Positions 55,249-63,883 of a DNA stretch of 64,000 nt are shown here, in pieces. This stretch comes from Polaribacter septentrionalilitoris (GTDB taxonomy: Bacteria > Bacteroidota > Bacteroidia > Flavobacteriales > Flavobacteriaceae), in contig NZ_VRMJ01000028.1 in the NCBI RefSeq assembly GCF_009832745.1, positions 107,723 to 171,722 on the forward strand, in the 5' to 3' direction. Each line of letters starts with the position of its first letter. Position 1 is the stretch's first letter. The position numbers and the translations under genes were made by a program. The notes under the pieces are model-generated. The model searched no databases. It was not told the origin of the DNA and was given only the letters and a program-made list of their open reading frames with translations.

Positions 55249-55971
55249 TTATTGGTTAAATGTCAATATCTCATTCAATCCTTCAAGGAGAAAATTTTGA
55301 TTGGCAAATATGCTACTTTTTAATTGTTTTGACAAGAAATTTGTATCTCCTCCTGTTAAAACTACTGTTAAATCTAAATATTTGGTTTTATATTGATGAA
55401 TGACTCCTTCTATTTCTTGAATTACTCCATTTACTACTCCAGAATTCAAACTTTCTGCTGTATCTGTTCCAATAAAATCGTCTAAAATTTTAGGCGTTAC
55501 TCGAGGTAAAGTCGCTGTAAAAATATTCATCGATTGAAATCGCATTTCAATACCTGGTGATATAGCACCACCCAAATACTGTTTTTTATCATTTACAAAA
55601 TCAAAGGTGATACAAGTTCCTGCATCAATAATTAATACATTTTTATTTGGATACTTTAAAACTGCATTACTAACTAAAGCAATTCTATCTACACCCAAAG
55701 TTTTTGGAGTTTTATATAAATTAAAAAAAGGAACTCTTGTAGCAAAAGATAATTGATGAACTTTTACAATATTTTGAATTTTTACTTTCTTTTTTCCTGA
55801 TATTTTAGCTACGCTAGACATTATTGCATCAGAAACTTCGTAATTTTTAATAATTTTTTTTATTTCTGTTATGATTTTTTTCTTATCAAAAACAAAAACA
55901 CTTAGCATGGTATTCTTCTCAAAAACAGCGGCTTTAACTCTGGTATTGCCAATATCTATACTTAAATTCAT
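55249..55971 (-). CDS. coaX: Type III pantothenate kinase
   Basis: ATG 55971 is chosen over the TTG at 55995 since the protein then begins MNLSIDIGNTRVKAAVF, the first phosphate motif, giving 240 aa. CoaX phosphorylates pantothenate in the first step of coenzyme A synthesis. Other motifs are TLGVDRIALV, NVLIIDAGTCITFDFV, GGAISPGIEMRF and VVLTGGDT. It leads the envelope operon 55971-50572, with very short gaps downstream. Confidence 0.95.
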   Translation of the reverse strand: MNLSIDIGNTRVKAAVFEKNTMLSVFVFDKKKIITEIKKIIKNYEVSDAIMSSVAKISGKKKVKIQNIVKVHQLSFATRVPFFNLYKTPKTLGVDRIALVSNAVLKYPNKNVLIIDAGTCITFDFVNDKKQYLGGAISPGIEMRFQSMNIFTATLPRVTPKILDDFIGTDTAESLNSGVVNGVIQEIEGVIHQYKTKYLDLTVVLTGGDTNFLSKQLKSSIFANQNFLLEGLNEILTFNQ

Positions 55972-56046
55972 ATTCAGTTTTGATGGGTGCTTCAAAAATA
56001 CAATACATTTTTTTAAAAATTATTTAGTAGATGTAAAAAAACATAT

Positions 56047-56054
56047 TATATTTG
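56047..56054 (+). promoter_or_regulatory. -7 box of the tRNA-Phe gene
   Basis: A perfect TATATTTG 16 bases before the mature tRNA 5' end. No TTG at the usual distance. Confidence 0.5.
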
Positions 56055-56070
56055 CATCCGCTAAGGCAAT

Positions 56071-56143
56071 GGTACCTTAGCTCAGTTGGTAGAGCAAAGG
56101 ACTGAAAATCCTTGTGTCCCTGGTTCGATTCCTGGAGGTACCA
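56071..56143 (+). tRNA. tRNA-Phe (GAA)
   Basis: A 73-base cloverleaf: acceptor GGTACCT/AGGTACC with discriminator A, D arm GCTCAGTTGGTAGAGC, anticodon stem AAGGA/TCCTT with loop CTGAAAA (anticodon GAA at 56104-56106), and T arm CCTGG-TTCGATT-CCTGG. The T stem has a U-U mismatch at its middle pair. CCA is not encoded. Confidence 0.96.
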
Positions 56144-56148
56144 CTTAA

Positions 56149-56182
56149 AAACCCTGTAAACTCAATGTTTATAGGGTTTTTT
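56149..56182 (+). terminator. Terminator after tRNA-Phe
   Basis: AAACCCTGTAAAC (56149-56161) and GTTTATAGGGTTT (56167-56179) form a 13-bp stem with one G-U pair, followed by T. It could also act on the minus strand for the pseudouridine synthase gene. Confidence 0.85.
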
Positions 56183-56199
56183 GTTTAATATTTTTTTTA

Positions 56200-57033
56200 T
56201 TATTTCATCTTTTGAAGATTGGCTACCTCTAACTGCGTTAAAGCTCTCCATCTTCCTCTTGGTAGGTTTTTCTTAGTGAGTTCTGCAAAAATAACTCTAT
56301 CTAATTTTTTTACTTTATAACCAACATGTTCAAAAATCTTACGAACAATTCTGTTTCTACCAGAATGAATTTCTATACCGATTTCAGATTTTGGTTCTCC
56401 ATTGATATATGAAACCGCATCAATAAACACTTTTCTTCCTTCAATAATTACTTCTCCTCTAAGTTTTTCTAGGTCTTTCAAATCTAATTTTCTATCTAAA
56501 GAAGCATGATATAGTTTACGCACATTATGTTTTGGATGTGTCAATTTTTTTGCTAAATCTCCATCGTTTGTAAATAACAACAAACCTGTTGTATTTCTAT
56601 CTAATCTTCCAACAGGATAAATTCTTTCTTTAGATGCGTTCGCAACCAATTCCATTACTGTTTTCCTACCTCTATCATCATCCATAGTTGTGATGTAGTT
56701 CTTAGGTTTATTCAATAAAATATATCTTTTTTGTTCAGGAGAAATTGAAGTTCCATCAAATTGAACAACATCATTAGGTTGCACTTTGTAACCCATTTCA
56801 GTCACTAATTTTCCGTTTACTTGAACACTTCCATGTTCAATATACGTATCTGCCTCTCTACGAGAACAAATTCCAGAATTAGCAATGTATTTGTTAAGAC
56901 GAATTCCTAATGATTCATCAGACTTTGGAGTAGACTTTATTTTCTTGTAGTCTTTTTTAAAGTTTTTTCTATTGAGAGGCGTACTTTTTTTTCCTTCTTG
57001 TCGTCCTCTCGACGAGTTTTTATTTGATTTCAT
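56200..57033 (-). CDS. RsuA/RluB-family rRNA pseudouridine synthase
   Basis: This 277-aa enzyme has a basic disordered N-terminus (about 1-45), an S4 RNA-binding domain (IRLNKYIANSGICSRREADTY) and the RsuA/RluB catalytic domain with Asp in GRLDRNTTGLLLFTNDG. RluB-type enzymes modify U2605 of 23S rRNA; RsuA and RluE/F are alternatives. The length and the S4 domain favour RluB. It is the last gene of the mevalonate-UbiA cluster, 36 bases after the UbiA gene. Confidence 0.93.
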   Translation of the reverse strand: MKSNKNSSRGRQEGKKSTPLNRKNFKKDYKKIKSTPKSDESLGIRLNKYIANSGICSRREADTYIEHGSVQVNGKLVTEMGYKVQPNDVVQFDGTSISPEQKRYILLNKPKNYITTMDDDRGRKTVMELVANASKERIYPVGRLDRNTTGLLLFTNDGDLAKKLTHPKHNVRKLYHASLDRKLDLKDLEKLRGEVIIEGRKVFIDAVSYINGEPKSEIGIEIHSGRNRIVRKIFEHVGYKVKKLDRVIFAELTKKNLPRGRWRALTQLEVANLQKMK

Positions 57034-57069
57034 TACTTAAAATTTTTGCAAAAATAGGTATAATAAAGC

Positions 57070-57987
57070 TTAATTTAGCTTATCTATCACTTTTTCTACA
57101 ATCAAACTTGTATCAATAAACACCAAACTAAAAACTCCTATTAACAACAATAGTTTTAAGATATTATGTAACTTAATGTATTGTTTGGTTTCCGTTGATT
57201 TCCATAGATAAACCGCTACTAATGTTAACGTTATCATTGCCAAGTAAAAATAATATTTCATGTAACTTAATTCTGGGTAATTGAATAAAATCAACATTGG
57301 AAATATCGTTAAAATCAATAAAAAGAGAGAGAGTTGTTTCGCTTTTTTTTCACCATATCTTACCGGAAAAGTATCATAATTATTTACAATAGCCCCTTTC
57401 ATGTTTTGTAAATCTTTAATCAATTCTCTGATCATTAATACTAAAAATAAAAAAATAGCATGAACAAAAATAATTTTCGAAAAATTTTTAAAGTAAATAA
57501 ATATGGCAAAAAATGGTAAAATGGTTAATACAGTTGCTGAAATTAAACCCGTTAAAGGATGCTTTTTAAGTTTATGAGAATAAAACCAAATTCCAAAAAT
57601 ATATACTGCAAAGAAAAAAGCCGCTCTAAAAGACACAAACCAACCAAATAGAAATCCTAAAAAATTTAGAAAAAAGTACAAATTTAACTTTGTTGATTGT
57701 TTTACATAATTATCTATACTTGATTTTAAAGGACGATTGATTCTATCTACTTTAACATCATAAAAATTATTAATAATATAGCCAGAAGCCACTACGCATA
57801 CAGTAGCCAAAACAACATAAAGCAAATCAATATCTAAGACCGTTTCTCGAAGAGATTTTTTAGAAGAAAAAATAAAAATAGCTGCTAAGTATTGCGCAAA
57901 AACTAGTATTAATATATTGTAACCTCTAATTACAGAGATTAGGCTTAAAAATTTAAATGAGATTTTTTTGATTTTGAAACTAGACAT
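57070..57987 (-). CDS. UbiA-family prenyltransferase
   Basis: This 305-aa integral membrane protein has eight or nine helices. The first Asp-rich motif is NNFYDVKVDRINRP and the second region RELIKDLQNMKGAIVNNYDTFP holds Asp residues that bind Mg-diphosphate. The family attaches prenyl chains to an aromatic or glycerol acceptor. Automatic annotation in this phylum is often geranylgeranylglycerol-phosphate geranylgeranyltransferase, but the acceptor cannot be deduced here. It lies 4 bases after a mevalonate-kinase-like gene, which ties it to isoprenoid supply. Confidence 0.9.
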   Translation of the reverse strand: MSSFKIKKISFKFLSLISVIRGYNILILVFAQYLAAIFIFSSKKSLRETVLDIDLLYVVLATVCVVASGYIINNFYDVKVDRINRPLKSSIDNYVKQSTKLNLYFFLNFLGFLFGWFVSFRAAFFFAVYIFGIWFYSHKLKKHPLTGLISATVLTILPFFAIFIYFKNFSKIIFVHAIFLFLVLMIRELIKDLQNMKGAIVNNYDTFPVRYGEKKAKQLSLFLLILTIFPMLILFNYPELSYMKYYFYLAMITLTLVAVYLWKSTETKQYIKLHNILKLLLLIGVFSLVFIDTSLIVEKVIDKLN

Positions 57988-57991
57988 AAGG

Positions 57992-58918
57992 CTAGAATCT
58001 ATATACCAACTCTAACTTGTAGTTTTTTAAACTAATTTGAGCTTTTTCAAAGTCTTCTGTAAAGCCTAAAATGTAACCTCCGCCTCCAGACCCACATAAT
58101 TTCAAGTAGTAATCGTTTGTTTTAATTCCGTTTTCCCAAACTTTATGAAATGCATCAGGAATCATTGGTTTAAAGTTTTTTAATACCAATTTAGAAAGTG
58201 ATTTTACGTTTCCAAACAAAGATTTTACGTTTCCATGTAAAAAATCTTCGATACAAGCATCTGTAGTTTTAGCAAAATCTTCGCTAATCATTTTTCTAAA
58301 CCCTTCGTTTTTCATCTTATTCATAAAGATGTTTACCATAGGTTCTGTTTCACCAATCTGTTGAGAATCTAATAAGAATACTGCTCCTTTTCCTTCTTTT
58401 TGAGAAGGAATGCCTGTTGCTTCTATATTTTCTTTTGAGTTGATTAAGATAGGTATGCTTAAATAGCTATTTAATGGATCTAAACCAGAACTGCTACCAT
58501 GAAAAAAAGATTCCATTACAGAAAAGATGTTTTTTAATTTCAGCAACTTTTCTCTAGTTAAATTTTCTAAAACCGTTATTTTATCTGCAACATATTTATC
58601 ATAAATAGAAGCCACTAAAGCTCCTGAACTTCCAACACCATATCCTTGAGGAATAGACGAATCGAAATACATTCCGTTTTCAATATCTTGTTCTAATTGA
58701 TTTAAGTCAAAAGAAACCAGTGCAGTATCTATATCTTTTAAATAATTATAGAAATGCTTAAGATGTTCGTTAGAATCTTTTGATTTTCCAATTAAATTTG
58801 ATGAAGTTTTTAATGCTCCTCTATATGCATTAAACGGAATTGCTAAGCCTTTAGAATCTTTAATGATTCCATATTCCCCAAAAAGAAGGATTTTAGCATA
58901 AAATAGTGGTCCTTTCAT
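57992..58918 (-). CDS. GHMP kinase, mevalonate kinase-like
   Basis: ATG 58918 is preferred to 58948 because it begins MKGPLFYAKILLFGEYG, the normal GHMP start; the protein is then 308 aa. The ATP loop is PQGYGVGSSGALVASIYDKY and the C-terminal motif is KLCGSGGGGYILGFT. It should phosphorylate mevalonate, consistent with diphosphomevalonate decarboxylase two genes away. Phosphomevalonate kinase is not in the window. Confidence 0.9.
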   Translation of the reverse strand: MKGPLFYAKILLFGEYGIIKDSKGLAIPFNAYRGALKTSSNLIGKSKDSNEHLKHFYNYLKDIDTALVSFDLNQLEQDIENGMYFDSSIPQGYGVGSSGALVASIYDKYVADKITVLENLTREKLLKLKNIFSVMESFFHGSSSGLDPLNSYLSIPILINSKENIEATGIPSQKEGKGAVFLLDSQQIGETEPMVNIFMNKMKNEGFRKMISEDFAKTTDACIEDFLHGNVKSLFGNVKSLSKLVLKNFKPMIPDAFHKVWENGIKTNDYYLKLCGSGGGGYILGFTEDFEKAQISLKNYKLELVYRF

Positions 58919-58971
58919 TTTCTTTATGATAACGTTGCAAAAATACAACTTTTAATGTTAAGGTTATCTTA

Positions 58972-59376
58972 TTAAATATTTTTATAGAAAATCTTCCAAA
59001 TCCCCACTTTCTTGTTGTCTTTATATTTCCCTTTTTCCTTTATTTTTCCTAGCTTTGAAAAGGTTTTCCAAATTCCTTCTTTTTTTCCTTCTGAATATTT
59101 TCCAGCAATTTTTAATGCTCCTGATTTGTAATAAAAAGAATATTTTCCATCTGGTTTACCATCAACATAATACACTTCTTGAGCTTTCTCTCCAGAAATA
59201 TAATAGTCTACAACCAGTTGTCCTTTAGACTTCTCTTTTGGCGCAGGTCTGTAGTATGTTGCATTTTGCTTAGTGGTTTCTTTCCAATTCGCATCAAAAT
59301 AAATGGTTTTTTGCGCAATGGTTTTACTTGATAATAAACCTAAAAAAAGAAAAATAAGTAAAGCTGTTTTTTTCAT
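58972..59376 (-). CDS. MORN/YwqK-type repeat exported protein
   Basis: This 134-aa protein has a signal peptide (MKKTALLIFLFLGLLSSKTIAQ) and three or four MORN-like repeats (GKPDGKYSFYYKSGALKIAG, GKKEGIWKTFSKLGKIKEKG, NKKVGIWKIFYK). Proteins of this type are often labelled YwqK antitoxin, but no toxin is present here and a periplasmic role is more likely. It lies inside the mevalonate cluster with short gaps, in an arrangement seen in related genomes as far as I know. Confidence 0.85.
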   Translation of the reverse strand: MKKTALLIFLFLGLLSSKTIAQKTIYFDANWKETTKQNATYYRPAPKEKSKGQLVVDYYISGEKAQEVYYVDGKPDGKYSFYYKSGALKIAGKYSEGKKEGIWKTFSKLGKIKEKGKYKDNKKVGIWKIFYKNI

Positions 59377-59408
59377 TGATTGTACTATTCTTAAATATTG
59401 TAAGAGAA

Positions 59409-60488
59409 TTAGATTCTAGTTGCTCCAAAACCAGCATTGTCACAAATATACTGATTTTTCTGGCAGTACTTTGCTAACTCGTTATTAATGAAACTATTTA
59501 CAGCGTCTTTTTCATCCTCTGGATACAACACATGCACATTAGCACCAGCATCTAATGTAAAACAAATATTGCTATTGTTTTCTGCTCTATAACTCCAAAT
59601 TTTATTGATTACCTCAAGCGTATTTGGTTTCATTAAAATAAAATAAGGATTACTCGTCAACATCATTGCATGTAGCGTTAACGCTTCACTTTCTACTAAA
59701 TTTATAAAGTCTTTTATAGTACCTTCTTGTAAAATTTCAGACATCTTAGACAGATTCTCATTGGCTTGCTGAAAACGATTTTCTGCATACGGGTGATTGT
59801 GCATTAAGTTGTGACCAACCGTACTTGAAACTTGTTTTTCACCTTTATCAACCAACAAAATAGTGTCCTGATAATTGTTAAAAATTGGATGAACATCATA
59901 AGGGAATTTAACTCCGTATAAATCTGAACTTCCTTCAATATCTGGATGATTTCCCCAAACTACTAGAGGTCCCTCTATACTTCTACTTGCACTCCCAGAA
60001 CCTAACCTTGCTAAAAAAGAGGTTTTTTTATTGATGTATTCTTCTGATAAACTTGAGTTTATTTCAGATTCTAAACTCATCAAACACCTAGCAATGGCAC
60101 TTAAACCGCTTGCTGACGATGCAATTCCGCTTGAATGTGGAAATGAATTTTCTGAATGTATTGTCATTTTATATTCAAAAATAAAAGGACAATAGGCTTG
60201 AATTCTGGTAAAAAATTCTGATATTTTGGGTTTGAATTCATCTTTCTGTTTTCCTTCAAAAAATAAATCAAAATCCACAACAGTAGACTTTTCTTTCTTT
60301 TCAAAATCAATTGTAGTTATTGTATGACAATTGTTTAATGTAAAACTAATAGAAGCATTTTTTGGTATTTGAGGATTACTTTTCCCCCAGTATTTAACCA
60401 ATGCAATATTGCTTGGTGTTTGCCAGGTAAAACTTGCTTTATCTATATATTTGTTTGTTGATTTAGAAGTAAATTCTGATGTATCCAA
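59409..60488 (-). CDS. mvaD: Diphosphomevalonate decarboxylase
   Basis: This 359-aa GHMP-fold enzyme converts mevalonate 5-diphosphate to isopentenyl diphosphate with ATP. Motifs are NIALVKYWGKSNPQIPKNASIS, SENSFPHSSGIASSASGLSA and LARLGSGSASRSIEGPLVVWG, with LDAGANVHVLYPE near the C-terminus. It leads the cluster mvaD, MORN, mevalonate kinase, UbiA, pseudouridine synthase. The cluster shows that the organism makes isoprenoids by the mevalonate route, as known for Flavobacteriia. A perfect -7 box is at 60506-60513. Confidence 0.95.
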   Translation of the reverse strand: MDTSEFTSKSTNKYIDKASFTWQTPSNIALVKYWGKSNPQIPKNASISFTLNNCHTITTIDFEKKEKSTVVDFDLFFEGKQKDEFKPKISEFFTRIQAYCPFIFEYKMTIHSENSFPHSSGIASSASGLSAIARCLMSLESEINSSLSEEYINKKTSFLARLGSGSASRSIEGPLVVWGNHPDIEGSSDLYGVKFPYDVHPIFNNYQDTILLVDKGEKQVSSTVGHNLMHNHPYAENRFQQANENLSKMSEILQEGTIKDFINLVESEALTLHAMMLTSNPYFILMKPNTLEVINKIWSYRAENNSNICFTLDAGANVHVLYPEDEKDAVNSFINNELAKYCQKNQYICDNAGFGATRI

Positions 60489-60505
60489 AGTCTAAAAATT
60501 TGCAT

Positions 60506-60513
60506 CAAAGATA
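60506..60513 (-). promoter_or_regulatory. -7 box of the mvaD cluster
   Basis: A perfect TATCTTTG on the minus strand, 18 bases before the mvaD start. The -33 element is not obvious. Confidence 0.55.
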
Positions 60514-60545
60514 AAACTATTTCAGCTAAATATCAGTTAACTTTT

Positions 60546-60579
60546 ACCCATTTCATTAATTCTGAAATGGGTATTTTTG
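60546..60579 (+). promoter_or_regulatory. Palindrome and -7 box just upstream of the thiamine pyrophosphokinase gene
   Basis: ACCCATTTC (60546-60554) and GAAATGGGT (60564-60572) form a perfect 9-bp inverted repeat. Its last base starts a perfect -7 box TATTTTTG (60572-60579), only 4 bases before the ATG at 60584. The repeat occupies the spacer and -33 region, so it may be an operator, and the message may be leaderless. Confidence 0.55.
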
Positions 60580-60583
60580 TATT

Positions 60584-61195
60584 ATGAAAGAAAAGAAAGT
60601 ATTCTTACTCTTAAATGGAGAAAAACCAAAAAAAATACCCAACCTTTCTAGCTATACTGTGACTTGTGCTACAGATGGCGCATATCATTTTTTAAAAGAG
60701 AATAATATTTCAGTAGATTTTATTTCGGGCGATTTTGATTCTATTCAACAAATTCCTGAAAACATCGAAGTAATTGAAACTCCCAATCAAGATTTGACTG
60801 ATTTTGATAAAATTTTACAAATTTTATTTGATAAAGGTCTATATAACATTGATGTCTTTGGAGCTAGCGGAAATGAGCAAGATCATTTTTTAGGAAATTT
60901 ACACTCCGCTATTCAATGGAAAAAAAAACTGAATCTTACTTTTTTTGACAACCATGGATATTACTTTTTGGCAGACAAAACAACAACCATCAAAAATTGC
61001 AAAAACAATATTATTTCTTTGGTTCCTTTTCCAAAAGCTACAAACATCACTTCTAAAGGTTTACGTTATCAACTCAATAATGAAACGCTAGTTTTTGGAG
61101 ATAGAATTGGCACAAGAAATACAGCTGAACACCATAACATTGAAATTAGTTTTACAGAAGGTTATTTATTTATTTTCATCAATCATAAAAATTAA
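60584..61195 (+). CDS. Thiamine pyrophosphokinase
   Basis: This 203-aa enzyme transfers pyrophosphate from ATP to thiamine. Motifs are LLLNGEKPKK, VTCATDGAYHFLKENNI, DFISGDFDSI, TPNQDLTDFDKILQIL and GASGNEQDHFLGNL, the last being the TPK signature. Its C-terminal domain (ISLVPFPKATNITSKGLRY) is the thiamine-binding B1 domain. A 77-aa gene follows after 3 bases. The very short distance from the -7 box to the start suggests a leaderless message. Confidence 0.94.
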   Translation: MKEKKVFLLLNGEKPKKIPNLSSYTVTCATDGAYHFLKENNISVDFISGDFDSIQQIPENIEVIETPNQDLTDFDKILQILFDKGLYNIDVFGASGNEQDHFLGNLHSAIQWKKKLNLTFFDNHGYYFLADKTTTIKNCKNNIISLVPFPKATNITSKGLRYQLNNETLVFGDRIGTRNTAEHHNIEISFTEGYLFIFINHKN

Positions 61196-61198
61196 AAA

Positions 61199-61432
61199 AT
61201 GAATAGAAAAATAAAATTATTATGGGATTTTAGAGGTCCAGATGCAAAAGAAACCGCCAAACATCATACCATACATCTAAAAGAATTTGCAACTCTAGAA
61301 AACTTACCTTTTTATGAAATTGATATTCAAGAAAAAAATCCCATGTTATTTTCTGCTTTCATTACTGTTGATGAAAATGACATGAAAATTTATAGGGATG
61401 CTTTAAAACCTCATAGAGGTGAGATTGGATAA
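61199..61432 (+). CDS. Small conserved-looking protein, 77 aa, unknown
   Basis: A compact alpha/beta sequence (KIKLLWDFRGPDAKETAKHH, TIHLKEFATLENLPFYEIDI, AFITVDENDMKIYRDALKPH) without signal or membrane segment. It is co-transcribed with thiamine pyrophosphokinase (3-base gap) and convergent with the MazG-like gene, 9 bases away. I do not recognise a named family. Confidence 0.75.
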   Translation: MNRKIKLLWDFRGPDAKETAKHHTIHLKEFATLENLPFYEIDIQEKNPMLFSAFITVDENDMKIYRDALKPHRGEIG

Positions 61433-61441
61433 CACCTCTAT

Positions 61442-61828
61442 TTAATCTTCTAAAATCTCAGCAATGTTGGGTTTAAAATAATTTGGTCCTTTTAAAACTT
61501 TACCATCTTCTCTGTAAATTGGGTTGCCATCTTCACCTAATTTACTCATGTTAGAACGTTGAATTTCATTAAAAACTTCTTCAATTTTATCTTGCATACC
61601 ATGTTCTATAATGGTTCCACACAAAATATATAACATATCACCCAATGCATCTGCAACCTCAACTAAATCGTTGTTATTTGCTGCTTCTAAATATTCCTCG
61701 TTTTCTTCTCGCATTAATTTATAACGCAATAAGTTTCTATCTTCACCAATGTGTGCAATTGGTTTTTGATTCATGTTTAATTTAAATGCAGTATGAAATT
61801 CTGTAACTGCTGCTATTTTATCTTTCAT
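61442..61828 (-). CDS. MazG-like / all-alpha NTP pyrophosphohydrolase
   Basis: This 128-aa helical enzyme has the metal-binding pattern REENEEYLEAANNNDLVEVADALGDMLYI (residues about 36-64: EExxE, then ExxD), as in MazG and HisE folds. It should hydrolyse a nucleoside triphosphate to the monophosphate and pyrophosphate. The C-terminal segment SKLGEDGNPIYREDGKVLKG is characteristic of the phosphoribosyl-ATP pyrophosphohydrolase-like subgroup. It is encoded 19 bases after an SDR gene on the same strand. Confidence 0.9.
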   Translation of the reverse strand: MKDKIAAVTEFHTAFKLNMNQKPIAHIGEDRNLLRYKLMREENEEYLEAANNNDLVEVADALGDMLYILCGTIIEHGMQDKIEEVFNEIQRSNMSKLGEDGNPIYREDGKVLKGPNYFKPNIAEILED

Positions 61829-61847
61829 TATTAACTATTTTATTATT

Positions 61848-62570
61848 TTATGTTACTTTCTTTAAAAACCAAGCTGGAACAACTTTTAAAACCCCTGCAA
61901 TAAGACGCCAACGTTTGGAAATATATGCTACTCTCTTCTTCTTTTTTATGGCTGCATAAATTTGTCTTGAAGCTTTTTCTAAAGGAGTTACCCAAAACAG
62001 GCCATCTCCTAAAGCCATTGCTGTATCTACAAAACCTGGTCTAATATCTGTTATAAAAACCTTCTTAGATTTTATAGTTTTTGTCTTAAGGTATAAACTC
62101 TCTAAATAGGCTTTTTGATAAGCTTTTGCTGCAAAATAAACTGGTGCAGATCTATTTCCACGAATAGATGCAATTGAGGAAATCCCCACCAAATGACCAA
62201 ATTGTTGTGCTTTGAATAAATTATAAGCCAAAGTATATAATCTAGTTACACCCAACACATTGGTATTGATACTTTGCTCCTCTTTATCCCACTCAAATTT
62301 TGGATTGATAAAAGCCACACCAGAAGACTGAACAATTAAATCTACGGTTTTAAACTCACTAACAATCTCTTTAAAGACATTTTCAACTTCATCAACGTTT
62401 TGAATATCGTTTTGTTTGATACTAATTTGATTTGGAAATTGTGCTTTTAACTCTTCCAAAAGCGCCAATCTTCTACCTGTAATAGCAACTTTGTAACCAT
62501 CTCTCACTAAAAATTCTGTAAGAGATTTTCCTATTCCAGAAGTTGCTCCAAATACGATGGCGTTCTTCAT
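61848..62570 (-). CDS. Short-chain dehydrogenase/reductase
   Basis: This 240-aa NAD(P)-binding oxidoreductase has GATSGIGKSLTEFL (nucleotide loop), TGRRLALL (suggesting NADPH), VQSSGVAF, the catalytic Ser in VGISSIASIRG and the YxxxK motif YFAAKAYQKAY. The C-terminal GFVDTAMALGDGLFW is typical. The substrate cannot be inferred. Confidence 0.93.
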   Translation of the reverse strand: MKNAIVFGATSGIGKSLTEFLVRDGYKVAITGRRLALLEELKAQFPNQISIKQNDIQNVDEVENVFKEIVSEFKTVDLIVQSSGVAFINPKFEWDKEEQSINTNVLGVTRLYTLAYNLFKAQQFGHLVGISSIASIRGNRSAPVYFAAKAYQKAYLESLYLKTKTIKSKKVFITDIRPGFVDTAMALGDGLFWVTPLEKASRQIYAAIKKKKRVAYISKRWRLIAGVLKVVPAWFLKKVT

Positions 62571-62689
62571 TTAATTTGTAATTTTGCTATTTTAGATTTC
62601 TGATTTATCAGAGCAACAATATATATAAAACTTTATGAATTATATCTTGATAAACCTAAGAGTAATTCACAACTTATAAATAATAAATT

Positions 62690-62896
62690 ATGTTTTTAAG
62701 TGCTTTTTTTACAACCGGAAGAATCATTTTTATGATTTTCTTTGTGATTGCTTTTATTAGTTTAATGATTTACAGCTATAGAAAAGATATCAAAAATCAT
62801 GAGCGCTATTATAAAGGTGCTGGAAAAAAGGTTTTGATTTATGGTGGATTAATTGTACTTGTTTTTATGGCAATCCGTTTTTTGTGGGGGCATTAA
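62690..62896 (+). CDS. Small membrane protein, 68 aa, unknown
   Basis: Two membrane helices (IIFMIFFVIAFISLMIYSY and KVLIYGGLIVLVFMAIRFL) are separated by a basic loop (RKDIKNHERYYKGAGKK). It resembles a short family common in Flavobacteriia with no known function. It is convergent with the potassium channel gene, one base away. Confidence 0.7.
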   Translation: MFLSAFFTTGRIIFMIFFVIAFISLMIYSYRKDIKNHERYYKGAGKKVLIYGGLIVLVFMAIRFLWGH

Positions 62897-62897
62897 A

Positions 62898-63818
62898 TTA
62901 ATACATTTTCTCTACTTTACTCAAATTATCATGATCTAGAATGGTATACCCTTCTTCATCAAAATCAGCTGCAGGAACATATTTTACATTAACCGCCAAC
63001 TTATCAAAATCATAAGAATAGATTTGATATACTTTTTGCGAAAATGACTCTTCATGATAATTAATTAAAATATACAAGAACGCATCTAAGTTTTGAATTT
63101 CTTTATTTGAGTAATTATACAAAGGACTGTTACTATCAATTTGATGCACTATGGTCCAAATAGTTGGCAAATACATGATTTTTTCACGTTCTAATTTTAG
63201 GGAATAAAAAATACGTTTATATTCACCTTTAGTATCTTTTTCTGATATTGATAGGGTTACTTTTATCTCTGGCTCTATCATAACTGTTTTCCGCTGATTC
63301 ATTAAACGAAACATGATAGCCCGTTCATTTTTAAACTTTCGTAAAATTAAATTATCACTAAATTTAATTTTTGCTTTAGGTTTAGAAAATCGCCCATACA
63401 ACAATCCTGTTATAAAAGAAAAACTTAGCAGGCCAATCATTGCCTCGAAAGCTGCCACAAAATTGGCAGTGATTCCTTTTGGTGCAATTCCACCATAGCC
63501 TACAGTAGTTAATGTTTGTGCACTAAAGAAAAATCCATTAAAAAAATCTTCTAAAAAAACACCTTTTGGTTTTGTTATTTGCTCTATACCAATACCTACA
63601 TAAATAAATGCAAAAAAGATATTGATTATGGTATAAGTTACTATAATTAAAAAGAAAAAATGCCACCAAGAAATATCTACAAAATAGGTATATAAGTCGT
63701 TAATGTTTCTTTTTCTGTTTATATGAACAACATTACTACTACCATCATCATTAATAATATCTTGTGCATTTTGTTTTGAACTGTAGCCAAATCCAGGGTC
63801 TTTTGTTTTTCTTGCCAT
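62898..63818 (-). CDS. Inward-rectifier-type potassium channel
   Basis: ATG 63818 (MARKTKDPGFGYSSKQNAQD) is chosen over 63857 because family members begin here; the protein is 306 aa. Two membrane helices (about 50-75 and 115-140) enclose the selectivity filter TTVGYGG. A C-terminal immunoglobulin-like cytoplasmic Kir domain follows (FMFRLMNQRKTVMIEPEIKV-like and KLEREKIMYLPTIWTIVH). Kir-type bacterial channels (KirBac) carry potassium and may respond to lipid or pH. Confidence 0.92.
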   Translation of the reverse strand: MARKTKDPGFGYSSKQNAQDIINDDGSSNVVHINRKRNINDLYTYFVDISWWHFFFLIIVTYTIINIFFAFIYVGIGIEQITKPKGVFLEDFFNGFFFSAQTLTTVGYGGIAPKGITANFVAAFEAMIGLLSFSFITGLLYGRFSKPKAKIKFSDNLILRKFKNERAIMFRLMNQRKTVMIEPEIKVTLSISEKDTKGEYKRIFYSLKLEREKIMYLPTIWTIVHQIDSNSPLYNYSNKEIQNLDAFLYILINYHEESFSQKVYQIYSYDFDKLAVNVKYVPAADFDEEGYTILDHDNLSKVEKMY

Positions 63819-63883
63819 ATTGTAAAGAAACAAAAAACCGACTAAAAAGTTAGTCATGGTCGGAAGAAATTCTGGCCATTTTT

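Noticed and set aside
58972..59376. Toxin-antitoxin locus, from the YwqK antitoxin label of MORN proteins
   Set aside because: The protein has a signal peptide, sits in a mevalonate operon, and no toxin gene is adjacent.
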